Source: Streptomyces sp. NBC_01429 (GTDB lineage Bacteria > Actinomycetota > Actinomycetes > Streptomycetales > Streptomycetaceae). From it: a DNA stretch of 64,000 nt. The notes beneath the pieces are model-generated. The model made no database searches. It worked only from the letters and a program-made list of their open reading frames with translations, and had not been told where the DNA came from. Position 1 is the first letter of the stretch. Every line of letters starts with the position of its first letter. Positions 25,621 through 34,606 of the stretch are shown here, piece by piece. Position numbers and translations under genes: made by a program. The stretch is from the NCBI RefSeq assembly GCF_036231945.1, contig NZ_CP109599.1, positions 3,380,501 to 3,444,500 of the forward strand, read 5' to 3'.

Positions 25621-27063
25621 CTACGGCGAGGAAACCGTCTCGGCGTCCGTACGCGGCGCCGGAAGCAGCCCCACGGCCGTCGGCTGCCTCTCGACCGCCC
25701 CCGCCGAGGTCCGGATCCGCGTGCGCCATGCCACGTACACCAGCAGGCCCAGCGCGGACAGGGCGTAGAGCGAGGTCAACGGCTGCTGCCACCAGGGCAG
25801 TCGGAGGTCCGGTTCCCCGGCGCGCGGGACCACGCCCAGATGGCCGCCCGCCGTCCAGACCACCCCGGCCGCCGCCGCGACCCGGAAGCGGCGCTCCGCG
25901 ATCAGGACGGCGAGCAGCGGTACGCACCACACCCAGTGGTGGGTCCAGCTGACCGGCGCGACGAGCAGCGCGGTCAGCGCTGCGGTGAGCACGCCCCAGG
26001 TCTCCGACCGGGCCCTGACGACGGCCCGGCGCGCGATCCACAGCCCGCCGACGGCCGTGAGCCCGCCGGCCGCCACCCACCAGGCGCCGGGCTCGGGGGC
26101 GTAGGGAACGTGCGCGAGCAGCCCGTACAGCGACTGGTTGCCGGGCGACCCGCCGGCCCACGCCCCGTCGCTGCCAGAGCCCGTCCCGAGCCCTGTTCCG
26201 ATTCCCGCCCCGGCTCCCGTCCCGATTCCTGTCTCGAAGACATGCCGCGTCCAGAACTCGCCACTGGCCTGCGGGAGCACGAGCATGCCGAGCAGTACGG
26301 TGCCGGTCAGGGCCGCGAGGGCGGTCAGCCCGGCCCGTACGCGCCCGGTCAGCAGCAGATAGCCGAGGAAGACGGCCGGGGTCAGGATGATCCCCGCCGC
26401 GATGCCCAGGGCGAAGCCCTTGCCGAGCGCGTGCTCGGGCCGGGACAGGTCCCACAGGACGAGGCAGGCGAGGGCGAGGCTGATCTGCCCGAACAGCATG
26501 GTCCGGAGGACGGGTTCGAGCCAGAGGCCGCCTGCGACGGCGACGGTGAAAGCGGCGAAGGTACCGGCGACGGGCGCGGGTCGCGGTACGCGGGCGAGCG
26601 GCATCCGGGACGACAGCGCGGCGAAGCGCCACGACAGCCGGACGAGCAGGGCGAACAGCGCGGCGTTCCCGACGAGGAGGACGATCTTGAGGGCGCCGAC
26701 GGGCAGCCAGGTGGTGGGGACGAAGAGGATCGCGGCGAACGGCGGATATCCGGCGGACAACTGCCAGCCGGCGGCGCCGTGCAGGCCGGTCCCGTAGGGG
26801 TGGGATCCGTAGTGGCCGGTCCCGTAAGGGGCGGGTCCGTACAGGTCGGGCCCCTGTCCGTCCGTACGGGAGGCGTCTGTACGGGAGGCGTCCGCACCGT
26901 AGATGTCCGTGCCGCCGACGACGGCCGCGCCCTCGGCCCGGTAGACGAGTGCGTCGGCCATGGGGACGTGCCCGGCGAGGCAGAGCACGACGAGTGCGGC
27001 CAGCGACAGGGCGAGCAGGCCCACTGCGGCGAGTGAGCGAAGCGTCACAGTCCGGTAGGTCAC
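25621..27063 (-). CDS. GT87-family membrane glycosyltransferase
   Basis: 480 residues with about ten hydrophobic helices and an N-terminal signal-anchor. Fits the GT87 (DUF2029) polyprenyl-phosphate-mannose-dependent mannosyltransferases of actinobacteria: ADALVYRAEG with an early Asp in the first extracytoplasmic loop, YPPFAAILFVP, NQSLYGLL and SWTHHWVWCVPLL. It probably adds a sugar to a lipid or wall glycan outside the membrane. Two low-complexity loops (PYGTGHYGSHPYGTG near 80-95 and a Gly/Thr repeat near 275-295) are unusual. Convergent with XPB; the gap between holds a duplicated CGCGCCCCTGCTCACC. Confidence 0.82.
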   Translation of the reverse strand: MTYRTVTLRSLAAVGLLALSLAALVVLCLAGHVPMADALVYRAEGAAVVGGTDIYGADASRTDASRTDGQGPDLYGPAPYGTGHYGSHPYGTGLHGAAGWQLSAGYPPFAAILFVPTTWLPVGALKIVLLVGNAALFALLVRLSWRFAALSSRMPLARVPRPAPVAGTFAAFTVAVAGGLWLEPVLRTMLFGQISLALACLVLWDLSRPEHALGKGFALGIAAGIILTPAVFLGYLLLTGRVRAGLTALAALTGTVLLGMLVLPQASGEFWTRHVFETGIGTGAGAGIGTGLGTGSGSDGAWAGGSPGNQSLYGLLAHVPYAPEPGAWWVAAGGLTAVGGLWIARRAVVRARSETWGVLTAALTALLVAPVSWTHHWVWCVPLLAVLIAERRFRVAAAAGVVWTAGGHLGVVPRAGEPDLRLPWWQQPLTSLYALSALGLLVYVAWRTRIRTSAGAVERQPTAVGLLPAPRTDAETVSSP

Positions 27064-27205
27064 GGCCGCGACCCTAGTGGATCCGGAGATGCCACCCGGA
27101 CGCGTCAGAGGTCAATCACCCCTGTCAAGAAGGCCAATGGGGCCAATGAGGCCGGGAAAGGCCGACAGACCGGGGAATCCGGAGGAGGCGACGGACCGGG
27201 GACCG

Positions 27206-27391
27206 TCAACGGCGCTTGATACCCGCCTCCTCCCGGAACTCCCCCATGACGGCCACGCTGAAAGCGGTGGACAGGAAGACCCGGACGGCGCGCAGCGCGT
27301 TGCCGACGGGGTGGGCCGGGTGCGCGGCGGAGTCCGTGGCGGCAGCGGTGGCGGGGGCGGCGGACGCTGGGGTGAAAGTCGCTGTGGTCAT
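27206..27391 (-). CDS. Small conserved hypothetical protein
   Basis: 61 residues from ATG 27391 with GGAG upstream. An Ala/Thr/Pro-rich N-terminus is followed by an amphipathic segment NALRAVRVFLSTAFSVAVMGEF and a basic end. The motif layout looks like other small Streptomyces proteins, but I cannot name a family. It is divergent from helD; strong start signals and consistent third-base GC favour a real gene. Confidence 0.55.
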   Translation of the reverse strand: MTTATFTPASAAPATAAATDSAAHPAHPVGNALRAVRVFLSTAFSVAVMGEFREEAGIKRR

Positions 27392-27442
27392 GTCTCCATG
27401 GTGGTTTCCGCAGCTGTGCGAGGCATCGCCCTGGGGTGGGAA

Positions 27443-27454
27443 CCTCATATGAGG
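27443..27454. promoter_or_regulatory. 12-base palindrome in helD/27391 intergenic region
   Basis: CCTCATATGAGG is a perfect palindrome in the 383-base divergent region (27392-27774) and stands out as AT-containing in GC-rich DNA. It lies 52 bases upstream of the small gene. Nothing else in the region is convincing; in particular I find no rifamycin-associated element upstream of helD. Confidence 0.35.
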
Positions 27455-27774
27455 CCGTGTCCGTCTCCGGGCCGAGGGGATCCCCTACGGGAAGGAGCGC
27501 GGGTACCGTCCGCCGGACGGAGGGGATCGGAGCGGAGGGAACGGAGCGGAACGCGGAGGGGGAGCGCGTACGGCGCGGAAAAGCATTCGCCTGCCCGCCA
27601 CCCGATGGCTACAATCTCCCACCTTGCCCGCCTCCCCTGGGAGCGCCGTCGTCCGGACGGAAACCGGACGGCCACCGCCATGACGTGATCCACGCCGTAC
27701 GGCTCACCCGCGACCCGTCCCCGGACGAAGCGCGGCGCCTCGGCGTGCGTACAGCCAGCCCCGGAGGCCCTACC

Positions 27775-29922
27775 GTGTCCGCGCCACCCCCCGCCCGCAC
27801 CTCCGACCCGGTCGACCCCGCAGACGTAGACCCCGCCGCCCCCCTCGACCCCGCAGCCCCGGTAGACCCCGCCGATCCCCTCGCCCAGGAACGCGCCCAC
27901 CTCAGCGCCTCCCGCTCCGCGCTGCGCGCCATGCGCGAGGACGTCCAGTCCCTCGACATCCGCGATGTCACGGCGAACTGGGTGAACGCCGCCGTCCTGG
28001 AGTCCCAGATCGAGGCGCGCGTCAAGGCGCTCGCCGATCTCGCCCACACCCCGCTCTTCTTCGGCCGGCTCGACTACCTGCACCGCGTCGGCGCGGCCGA
28101 GGCGGAGACCGGGGACACGGACGGAGACCGCTTCTACATCGGGCGGCGCCATGTCCACGACGCCGGCGGCGACCCGATGGTGGTCGACTGGCGCGCGCCC
28201 GTCTCCCAGCCCTTCTACCGCGCCTCGAAGCAGGACCCGCAGGACGTCGGGCTGCGCCGCCGCTTCGGCTACACCGCCGGCGACCTCACCGCGTACGAGG
28301 ACGAGCATCTCTCCGACCCGTCGGAGGCGGCCACCTCCAGCAAGCTGCTCCAGGCGGAGATCGAACGGCCGCGCGTCGGCCCCATGCGCGACATCGTCGC
28401 CACGATCCAGCCCGAGCAGGACGAGATCGTACGAGGCGAGCTGGGCGGCACCATCTGCGTCCAGGGCGGTCCCGGCACCGGGAAGACCGCCGTCGGCCTG
28501 CACCGGGTCGCGTATCTGCTGTACGCGTACCGCGAGCGGCTGGCCCGCACCGGAACGCTGATCATCGGACCGAACGCGTCCTTCCTGCACTACATCGAGC
28601 AAGTGCTGCCCGCGCTCGGCGAGATGCACGTGAAGCAGTCCACGGTGGACGGTCTGGTGACCGCCGCCGTCGAGGTGCGCGGCACGGATCCCGCGTCCGC
28701 AGCCGTCGTCAAGGGCGACGCCCGGATGGCGGAGGTGCTGCGGCGGGCCGTACGGTCCCATGTCACCGCGCCCACCGAGCCGGTCGTGGTCGTGCGCGGC
28801 TCGCGGCGGTGGCGGGTCCCGGCGTACGAGGTCGAGGAGATCGTCCAGCAGCTGCTGGCCCGCGACATGCGGTACGGAGCCGCGCGCGAGGCGCTGCCCC
28901 GGCGCATCGCGCACGCCGTGCTCGTACGGATGGAGGAGGCGGGCGAGTCGCCGGACGACCGGGTGCAGGACGCGGTCGCCCGCAACCCGGCCGTGAAGGC
29001 GGCCGTGAAGGCCGTATGGCCGCCGGTCGACCCGGAGAAGCTGGTGCTGCGGCTGCTCTCCGACCCGGAGTTCCTGGCCGCGCACGCGGACGGTCTGCTG
29101 ACCGCCGACGAGCAGCACAGCATCCTGTGGACGAAGCCGGCGCGCAGCGTGAAGTCGGCGAAGTGGTCGTCGGCGGACGCGGTCCTGATCGACGAGGCGG
29201 GCGATCTGATCGCGCGTACGCACTCGTTGGGGCACGTCGTCCTGGACGAGGCGCAGGATCTGTCCCCCATGCAGTACCGCGCGGTGGGCCGCCGCTGCTC
29301 GACCGGTTCGGCGACGGTCCTGGGCGACCTGGCGCAGGGCACCACCCCCTGGGCGACCGGGAGCTGGGCGGAGGCGCTGCGGCATCTCGGCAAGTCGGAG
29401 GCGGTGGTGGAGGAGCTGACGGCGGGCTTCCGCGTGCCGCGCGAGGTCATCGCGTACGCCTCACGGCTGCTGCCGGTCATCTCGCCGGGGCTGGCGGAGG
29501 TGGCATCCGTACGTGAGTCGCCCGGCTCCCTCTCCGTACGGGAGATCCCTGATCCCGAGGCTCTGGACGCGGCGCTGGTGGCGGCCTGCGTGGAGTCCCT
29601 CACCCACGAGGGCTCCACCGGCCTGATCGCGGCGGACGCCCGGATTCCGGTACTGGCGGAGGCCCTGACGGCGGCGGGTCTGCCGTACCTCTCCCCGGGC
29701 GAGGAGACGACGGCGGAGGCGCGCCTGACGCTGGTGCCGGCCTCGCTGGCGAAGGGCCTGGAGTACGACTACGTCGTCCTGGACGAACCGGCGGCGGTAG
29801 TGGCGGGCGAACCGGACGAACGCACGGGCCTGCGGAGGCTGTACGTGGCCCTGACCCGAGCGGTCTCTGGCCTGATCGTCCTGCACGCGGACGCGCTGCC
29901 GGAAGCGCTGGGGAACGAATAA
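27775..29922 (+). CDS. HelD/HelR-family RNA polymerase-associated ATPase
   Basis: 715 residues from GTG 27775 with GGAGG eight bases upstream. UvrD/Rep-like superfamily 1 ATPase: an N-terminal coiled coil (RAHLSASRSALRAMREDVQ), Walker A GGPGTGKT (231-238), DEAQDLSP (Walker B), a GFRVPREV segment and C-terminal GLEYDYVVLDEP and YVALTRA motifs. HelD proteins release or recycle RNA polymerase, and in some Streptomyces the paralogue HelR gives rifamycin tolerance. Without a rifamycin-associated element, the general HelD role is the safer call. The N-terminus has a Pro/Asp repeat (DPADVDPAAPLDPA). Confidence 0.85.
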   Translation: MSAPPPARTSDPVDPADVDPAAPLDPAAPVDPADPLAQERAHLSASRSALRAMREDVQSLDIRDVTANWVNAAVLESQIEARVKALADLAHTPLFFGRLDYLHRVGAAEAETGDTDGDRFYIGRRHVHDAGGDPMVVDWRAPVSQPFYRASKQDPQDVGLRRRFGYTAGDLTAYEDEHLSDPSEAATSSKLLQAEIERPRVGPMRDIVATIQPEQDEIVRGELGGTICVQGGPGTGKTAVGLHRVAYLLYAYRERLARTGTLIIGPNASFLHYIEQVLPALGEMHVKQSTVDGLVTAAVEVRGTDPASAAVVKGDARMAEVLRRAVRSHVTAPTEPVVVVRGSRRWRVPAYEVEEIVQQLLARDMRYGAAREALPRRIAHAVLVRMEEAGESPDDRVQDAVARNPAVKAAVKAVWPPVDPEKLVLRLLSDPEFLAAHADGLLTADEQHSILWTKPARSVKSAKWSSADAVLIDEAGDLIARTHSLGHVVLDEAQDLSPMQYRAVGRRCSTGSATVLGDLAQGTTPWATGSWAEALRHLGKSEAVVEELTAGFRVPREVIAYASRLLPVISPGLAEVASVRESPGSLSVREIPDPEALDAALVAACVESLTHEGSTGLIAADARIPVLAEALTAAGLPYLSPGEETTAEARLTLVPASLAKGLEYDYVVLDEPAAVVAGEPDERTGLRRLYVALTRAVSGLIVLHADALPEALGNE

Positions 29923-30096
29923 AACCAACCCGCACATGCGCCCCATCACCACCGACGGCGCGATGCCGGGCCCACCACCCGGCACCCACCCACCCCCATC
30001 ACCACCCACCAGCGGTGCGGGAGCGGGCCCAGCCGCCCCCACCCCAACCCCACCCCCACCCCCACCAGCGGTGCGGGGGCGGGCCCACCGGCGGGA

Positions 30097-30235
30097 GGGG
30101 GCCGGGGCCGCAGGAGGTGCGTGTCCGGACAATAAAGCGTGATTTGTGCCGCTCGCGGCCCGCACCTGAAGAACCGGGCCGCACGCGGCGTAAATCATGC
30201 CGTCCGGACATGCGCCTCCGGAGGCGCCAGCCCCC
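30097..30235. repeat. 139-nt imperfect palindrome between helD and cutC
   Basis: In the 419-base convergent gap between helD and cutC, positions 30097-30162 fold onto 30175-30235 around a 12-base loop (30163-30174). Core pairs run GCGGCCCG/CGGGCCGC, then GCCGC/GCGGC, ATTT/AAAT, GTCCGGAC on both arms (30123-30130 and 30202-30209) and GGAGG/CCTCC outward to a five-G/five-C end, with one bulge (AATAAA) on the left arm. Five G-T pairs and two A-C pairs are seen when read as + RNA. It may be a large bidirectional terminator, a structured RNA or a MITE-like relic. The rest of the gap is low-complexity C/A-rich DNA. Confidence 0.75.
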
Positions 30236-30341
30236 GCACCACGACGAACAGCCCCGCACCACCCCGCACCGCGCACCCCCACCCCGCCGCACCCCGAACC
30301 CCGCCGCCACCAGGCGGCCCCGCCCCCACAAGCGCGCCCCC

Positions 30342-31052
30342 TCACCCGTCCAGCGCCACCCGCCACCCCCGTACCGCCCCCGCGTCCACCGGCCCCTCCC
30401 ACCCCGCCGGGCGCGCCGCGCCGCCGATGTGGAACGCGGTCACCCCCGCCGCCCGCAGCACCGGCAGGTGTTCGAGGCGGAGCCCGCCGCCCACCATGAG
30501 GCGCTGCCCGTACCCGGGCTCGCCGCGCTCCCCGTCCGCCGCCTCGGCCAGCAGCACCGGCAGGCCGCTGTCGACGCCCGCCGGGGACCCCGCCGTGAGG
30601 TACGTGTCGAGCCCCGGCAGGTCCGCGAGCCGCTTGCGCAGCGCGTCGCGGTCGGCCGCGTGGTCGATCGCCCGGTGGAACGTCCAGCGGCAGCCGTCCA
30701 GTTCGGCGATCAGCCGTTCCGCCGTGACGAGGTCGGGGGAGCCGTCCGCGTCGAGGAAGCCGAAGACGAATTCGTCCGCGCCCTCCGCGCGCAGCCCGCG
30801 CGCGGCCTCCACCAGGCTGTCCGCGCCGAGCGGCGCGGGGCGGTCGACGGCGAAGCCGTCCGTGAGCCGCAGCATCACCCGTAGGGGGATGTCCACGGCG
30901 GCCCGGATCTTCGCGAAGGTCTCGCGCGGCGGGGTCAGCCCGTCCGCCGCCATGTCGGTGACGAGTTCGAGGCGGTCGGCGCCTCCGCCCTGGGCCGCGA
31001 CGGCGTCCTCCGCGTCGAGAGCGATCACCTCCAGAACTGCACGCTTGCTCAT
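30342..31052 (-). CDS. cutC: CutC-family protein
   Basis: 236 residues. TIM-barrel CutC family: LEVIALDAEDAVAAQGGGADRLELV at the N-terminus, GLTPPRETFAKI, RVMLR, DEFVFGFLDADG, FHRAIDH and LMVGGGLR towards the end. Named for copper homeostasis in E. coli, but its copper role is disputed and its enzymatic function unsettled. Here it is divergent from copA, which favours copper, yet a DasR-like site lies 32 bases upstream, which favours amino-sugar metabolism. Both readings remain open. Confidence 0.9.
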   Translation of the reverse strand: MSKRAVLEVIALDAEDAVAAQGGGADRLELVTDMAADGLTPPRETFAKIRAAVDIPLRVMLRLTDGFAVDRPAPLGADSLVEAARGLRAEGADEFVFGFLDADGSPDLVTAERLIAELDGCRWTFHRAIDHAADRDALRKRLADLPGLDTYLTAGSPAGVDSGLPVLLAEAADGERGEPGYGQRLMVGGGLRLEHLPVLRAAGVTAFHIGGAARPAGWEGPVDAGAVRGWRVALDG

Positions 31053-31083
31053 GAGACCTCATTCGTAGGGGGCACCGACCGGT

Positions 31084-31099
31084 ACAGGTCTAGTCCAAT
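31084..31099. promoter_or_regulatory. DasR-like (dre) site upstream of cutC
   Basis: ACAGGTCTAGTCCAAT matches 13 of 16 positions of the DasR responsive element ACTGGTCTAGACCACT and keeps the central GGTCTAG. DasR is the GntR-family N-acetylglucosamine repressor of Streptomyces. The position just before the cutC start fits repression of cutC; binding is inferred. Confidence 0.6.
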
Positions 31100-31204
31100 G
31101 CCCAGCCTAAAGGTCAACCCCGCCCGTGCGCATCAGCGCATCGAGACACAGGCACCTCTCGCTCCCCCACTCCATCCCACCCCCGCCCGTCGCCCACCCC
31201 ACCC

Positions 31205-31262
31205 TTGCCCTTCATACCCCCGAGGGGTATACATGAAGGAGCGAGATACCCCTCGGGGGTAC
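31205..31262 (+). promoter_or_regulatory. copA promoter with two CsoR-type boxes
   Basis: TTGCCC (31205-31210) and TATACA (31228-31233), 17 bases apart, form a promoter. Two copies of a CsoR-type operator lie at 31214-31230 (ATACCCCCGAGGGGTAT, in the spacer) and 31246-31262 (ATACCCCTCGGGGGTAC, after the start site), 32 bases apart. Copper-sensing CsoR proteins bind such GC-hyphenated ATACCCC/GGGGTAT palindromes; the csoR gene is not in this window. The layout predicts copper-induced copA. Confidence 0.82.
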
Positions 31263-31295
31263 GATGGATCCGTTCGATGAGAAGGAGCGCCAGCC

Positions 31296-33674
31296 ATGAG
31301 CACCACCCGGACCTCCGGCGCCGCGCCCGGCCAGGGCACGGACGGTGCCGCGGGCACCACCGCCGACGTCGAGCTGATCATCGGCGGCATGACCTGCGCC
31401 TCCTGCGCGGCGCGCGTCGAGAAGAAGCTCAACCGTATGGACGGGGTCGAGGCCACCGTCAACTACGCCACCGAGAAGGCCAAGGTCAGCTATAGGGGCG
31501 AGGACGTCGGCGTCCAGGACCTGATCGCCACCGTAGAGGCGACCGGCTACACGGCCACCGAGCCCGCCCCCGTACACCCGTCGCCCACGCGGGGCGCGAC
31601 GCACAGCACAGCGGACAGCACAGCGGACGGCACACCGGGCAACACACCAGGCGGCGCACCGGACGGTACGACAGACGCCGAGGTCGCCCGCGAGCGCGAA
31701 CTCAAGACCCTGCGCGAGCGCCTGCTGACCGCCGTCGTCCTCTCCGTGCCCGTCATCGCGATGGCCATGATCCCGGCCCTCCAGTTCGACAACTGGCAGT
31801 GGCTCTCCCTCACCCTCGCCGCCCCCGTGGTCGTCTACGCGGGCTGGCCCTTCCACCGCGCCGCCTGGACCAACGCCCGGCACGGCGCGGCCACGATGGA
31901 CACCCTCATCTCCGTCGGCACCTCGGCCGCGTTCCTGTGGTCGCTGTGGGCGCTGTTCTTCGGTACGGCGGGCATGCCGGGCATGTCGCACCCCTTCGAG
32001 CTGACCATCAGCCGGGGCGACGGCGCCGGGAACATCTACCTCGAAGCCGCGGCCGGGGTGACCATGTTCATCCTGGCGGGCCGCTACTTCGAGGTGCGCG
32101 CCAAGCGCCGGGCGGGGGCGGCGCTGCGCGCGCTGCTGGAGCTGGGCGCGAAGGAGGTCACCGTCGTACGGGACGGGCGCGAGGAGCGCGTCCCGACGGC
32201 GGAACTCCAGGTCGGGGACGTGTTCCTGGTGCGTCCCGGCGAGAAGATCGCCACGGACGGCACGGTCGTGGAGGGCTCGTCGGCCGTCGACGCCTCGATG
32301 CTGACGGGCGAGTCCGTGCCCGCCGAGGTCGCCGTGGGTGACACCGTCGCCGGCGCCACGCTCAACGCGGGCGGCCGGCTCGTCGTACGGGCGACCCGGA
32401 TCGGCGCCGACACGCAACTGGCCCGCATGGCGCGCCTGGTGGAGGACGCGCAGAACGGCAAGGCGGCGGTCCAGCGCCTCGCCGACCGGATCTCCGCCGT
32501 CTTCGTACCGGTGGTGATCCTCCTCGCGCTCGGCACCTTCGGCGTCTGGCTGGCGATCGGCGCCGGCGCGACCGCCGCGTTCACCGCCGCCGTCGCCGTA
32601 CTGATCATCGCCTGCCCGTGCGCCCTCGGCCTGGCCACTCCGACCGCGCTGATGGTCGGTACGGGGCGGGGCGCGCAGCTCGGCATTCTGATCAAGGGGC
32701 CCGAGGTGCTGGAGTCCACCCGTCGCGTGGACACGATCGTGCTGGACAAGACGGGCACGGTCACCACCGGGAAGATGACGCTCCTGGAGGCCCGTACCGC
32801 CACCGGTACGGACGAGAGCGACCTCCTGCGGCTGGCTGGCGCCCTGGAGCACGCCTCCGAGCACCCCATCGCGCGCGCCGTCGCCGAGGGGGCGGCGGAG
32901 CGCGTCGGTACGCTGCCGGTCCCCGAGGACTTCGCCAACGTCCCGGGCCTCGGGGTGCGGGGCGTGGTCGAGGGCCATGCGGTGCTCGTCGGCCGGGCCG
33001 CGCTGCTCGCGGAGTGGGAGATCCGCCTCCCGGAGGAGCTGGAGCGGGCGCGGACGGAGGCCGAGACGGCGGGCCGTACGGCGATCGCGGTGGCCTGGGA
33101 CGGCGAGGCGCGGGGCGTGCTCGAAGTGGCCGACGCGGTGAAGGAGACCAGCCCGGAGGCCGTCAGCCGGCTGCGCGCCCTCGGCCTGACGCCGATCCTG
33201 CTCACCGGCGACAACAGCGCCGTCGCCCGGTCGGTGGCCGCCGAGGTCGGCATCGACAGCGGGAACGTCATCGCTGAGGTCATGCCCGAGGACAAGGTGG
33301 ACGTCGTCAAGAAGCTCCAGGCGGAGGGCGCGTCCGTCGCCATGGTCGGCGACGGGGTGAACGACGCCGCCGCCCTCGCCCAGGCCGATCTGGGCCTGGC
33401 CATGGGGACGGGCACGGACGCGGCCATAGAGGCGGGCGACCTCACGCTCGTACGGGGTGATCTGCGCGTCGCGGCCGACGCCATCCGGCTGGCACGCCGC
33501 ACGCTGGGCACGATCCGCACCAATCTGTTCTGGGCGTTCGCGTACAACGTCGCGGCGCTGCCCCTGGCGGCCGCGGGGTTCCTCAACCCGATGATCGCGG
33601 GCGCGGCGATGGCCTTCTCGTCGGTGTTCGTGGTCGGGAACAGCCAGCGGCTGAGGGGCTTCAAGGCGTCGTGA
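31296..33674 (+). CDS. copA: Copper-exporting P-type ATPase CopA
   Basis: 792 residues from ATG 31296 with GAAGGAG upstream. One N-terminal heavy-metal-associated domain with [14 protein letters not shown] (Cys34, Cys37), a variable linker rich in Ser/Thr/Gly, the TGES actuator motif, transmembrane CPC metal site (Cys440-Pro-Cys442), phosphorylation motif DKTGT (Asp484), SEHPIARA and the hinge [10 protein letters not shown]. This is a PIB-1 Cu+ exporter. The two CsoR boxes upstream agree. No copper chaperone or csoR gene is adjacent on the same strand. Confidence 0.95.
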   Translation: MSTTRTSGAAPGQGTDGAAGTTADVELIIGGMTCASCAARVEKKLNRMDGVEATVNYATEKAKVSYRGEDVGVQDLIATVEATGYTATEPAPVHPSPTRGATHSTADSTADGTPGNTPGGAPDGTTDAEVARERELKTLRERLLTAVVLSVPVIAMAMIPALQFDNWQWLSLTLAAPVVVYAGWPFHRAAWTNARHGAATMDTLISVGTSAAFLWSLWALFFGTAGMPGMSHPFELTISRGDGAGNIYLEAAAGVTMFILAGRYFEVRAKRRAGAALRALLELGAKEVTVVRDGREERVPTAELQVGDVFLVRPGEKIATDGTVVEGSSAVDASMLTGESVPAEVAVGDTVAGATLNAGGRLVVRATRIGADTQLARMARLVEDAQNGKAAVQRLADRISAVFVPVVILLALGTFGVWLAIGAGATAAFTAAVAVLIIACPCALGLATPTALMVGTGRGAQLGILIKGPEVLESTRRVDTIVLDKTGTVTTGKMTLLEARTATGTDESDLLRLAGALEHASEHPIARAVAEGAAERVGTLPVPEDFANVPGLGVRGVVEGHAVLVGRAALLAEWEIRLPEELERARTEAETAGRTAIAVAWDGEARGVLEVADAVKETSPEAVSRLRALGLTPILLTGDNSAVARSVAAEVGIDSGNVIAEVMPEDKVDVVKKLQAEGASVAMVGDGVNDAAALAQADLGLAMGTGTDAAIEAGDLTLVRGDLRVAADAIRLARRTLGTIRTNLFWAFAYNVAALPLAAAGFLNPMIAGAAMAFSSVFVVGNSQRLRGFKAS

Positions 33675-33690
33675 CGCGTACGTCGTAGCC

Positions 33691-33715
33691 GACGTACGTA
33701 CGTAGTACGTACGTC
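33691..33715. terminator. Hairpin after copA
   Basis: Perfect 11-base inverted repeat (33691-33701 and 33705-33715) built from repeated GTAC units, with a 3-base loop, just after the copA stop. No T-run follows. Confidence 0.6.
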
Positions 33716-33772
33716 ACTCACGGGCCGGGCCGGAGGCGGATGCGCCGAGGGCCCGGCCCTATCGTCGAGGCC

Positions 33773-34474
33773 ATGCCCGACCAGACACCGGATCCGCAGT
33801 CCCAGCCCCAGCCCCAGCCCTCCGACGCCGGCCTCCGCCACCGCTTCGCCGCCGCGCTCCACGCCGCGCGCGGCCCGGCCGGGGGCCCCGACCCGGCCCC
33901 GTACGCGGACGCCCTGCTCGCCCGCTGGGCCGAGCCCTGGCGGCGTTACCACACCGCGGCCCATCTGACCGCCGTCCTGGAGCACGTCGACACCCTGGCC
34001 GGGTACGCGGACGCCCCCGATCTCGTACGGCTCGCCGCCTGGTTCCACGACGCCGTCCACCGTCCCGACCGTTCGGAGAACGAGGAGCGCTCGGCCCGGC
34101 TCGCCGAACGCGCCCTGACCGAGGCCGGGCTGAGCGAGGACCGTACGGCCGAGGTCGCCCGGCTCGTCCGGCTCACCGCCAGCCACAGCACCGCCCCCGA
34201 CGACCGCGACGGCGCCGTCCTGTGCGACGCGGACCTCGCGATCCTGGCCACCGGGCCCGCCGCGTACGCCGCCTACGCGGCAGCCGTGCGGGCGGAGTAC
34301 GGCTTCCTGCCGGACGAGACCTTCCGCGCGGGGCGCGCGGACGTGCTGGAGCGGCTGCTCGCGCTGCCGGGTCTGTTCCGTACCCAGTACGGAGTACGGG
34401 AGTGGGAGGCGCGGGCGCGCGGGAACGTGACGGAGGAGCTGCGGACGCTGACGGGGCGATGCCCGTCACGGTGA
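33773..34474 (+). CDS. HD-domain predicted metal-dependent phosphohydrolase
   Basis: 233 residues from ATG 33773; a TATCGT -10-like sequence shortly upstream suggests a leaderless mRNA. Histidines in RRYHTAAHL and the paired residues in AAWFHDAVHRP form the HD metal site of the COG4339-like family; a third acidic motif, LCDADLAIL, follows near residue 155. Substrate unknown. The first 20 residues are a Gln/Pro repeat. Upstream neighbour copA and downstream MFS gene are independent units. Confidence 0.78.
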   Translation: MPDQTPDPQSQPQPQPSDAGLRHRFAAALHAARGPAGGPDPAPYADALLARWAEPWRRYHTAAHLTAVLEHVDTLAGYADAPDLVRLAAWFHDAVHRPDRSENEERSARLAERALTEAGLSEDRTAEVARLVRLTASHSTAPDDRDGAVLCDADLAILATGPAAYAAYAAAVRAEYGFLPDETFRAGRADVLERLLALPGLFRTQYGVREWEARARGNVTEELRTLTGRCPSR

Positions 34475-34504
34475 CGGTCGGCACGGCAGTCGCCGTCACA
34501 GCGG

Positions 34505-34554
34505 CTGTCGTCACAGTAACTGTCGTCACAGTGACTGTCGTCTCAGTAACTGGG
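34505..34554. promoter_or_regulatory. Three 15-base tandem repeats before MFS gene
   Basis: CTGTCGTCACAGTAA (34505-34519) is repeated at 34520-34534 and 34535-34549, each with one or two changes, and ends in CTGGG. Each junction makes an ACAGT-N-ACTGT palindrome. The stack lies 53 bases before the exporter start and could be an array of operator half-sites; no regulator gene is adjacent. Confidence 0.45.
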
Positions 34555-34606
34555 AGGTAGCACCGCGCGCGGAATGCGACGGCCCGCGCGGCCGTTGGCA
34601 CCTGTC

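Noticed and set aside
27392..27774. Rifamycin-associated element upstream of helD
   Set aside because: No GGGGCTTGC-N2-GCAAGGCCCC-like palindrome found by eye.
31233..31280. Fifteen-codon leader peptide in the copA leader
   Set aside because: It would start within a few bases of the predicted transcription start without a ribosome site and overlaps a CsoR box; chance reading.
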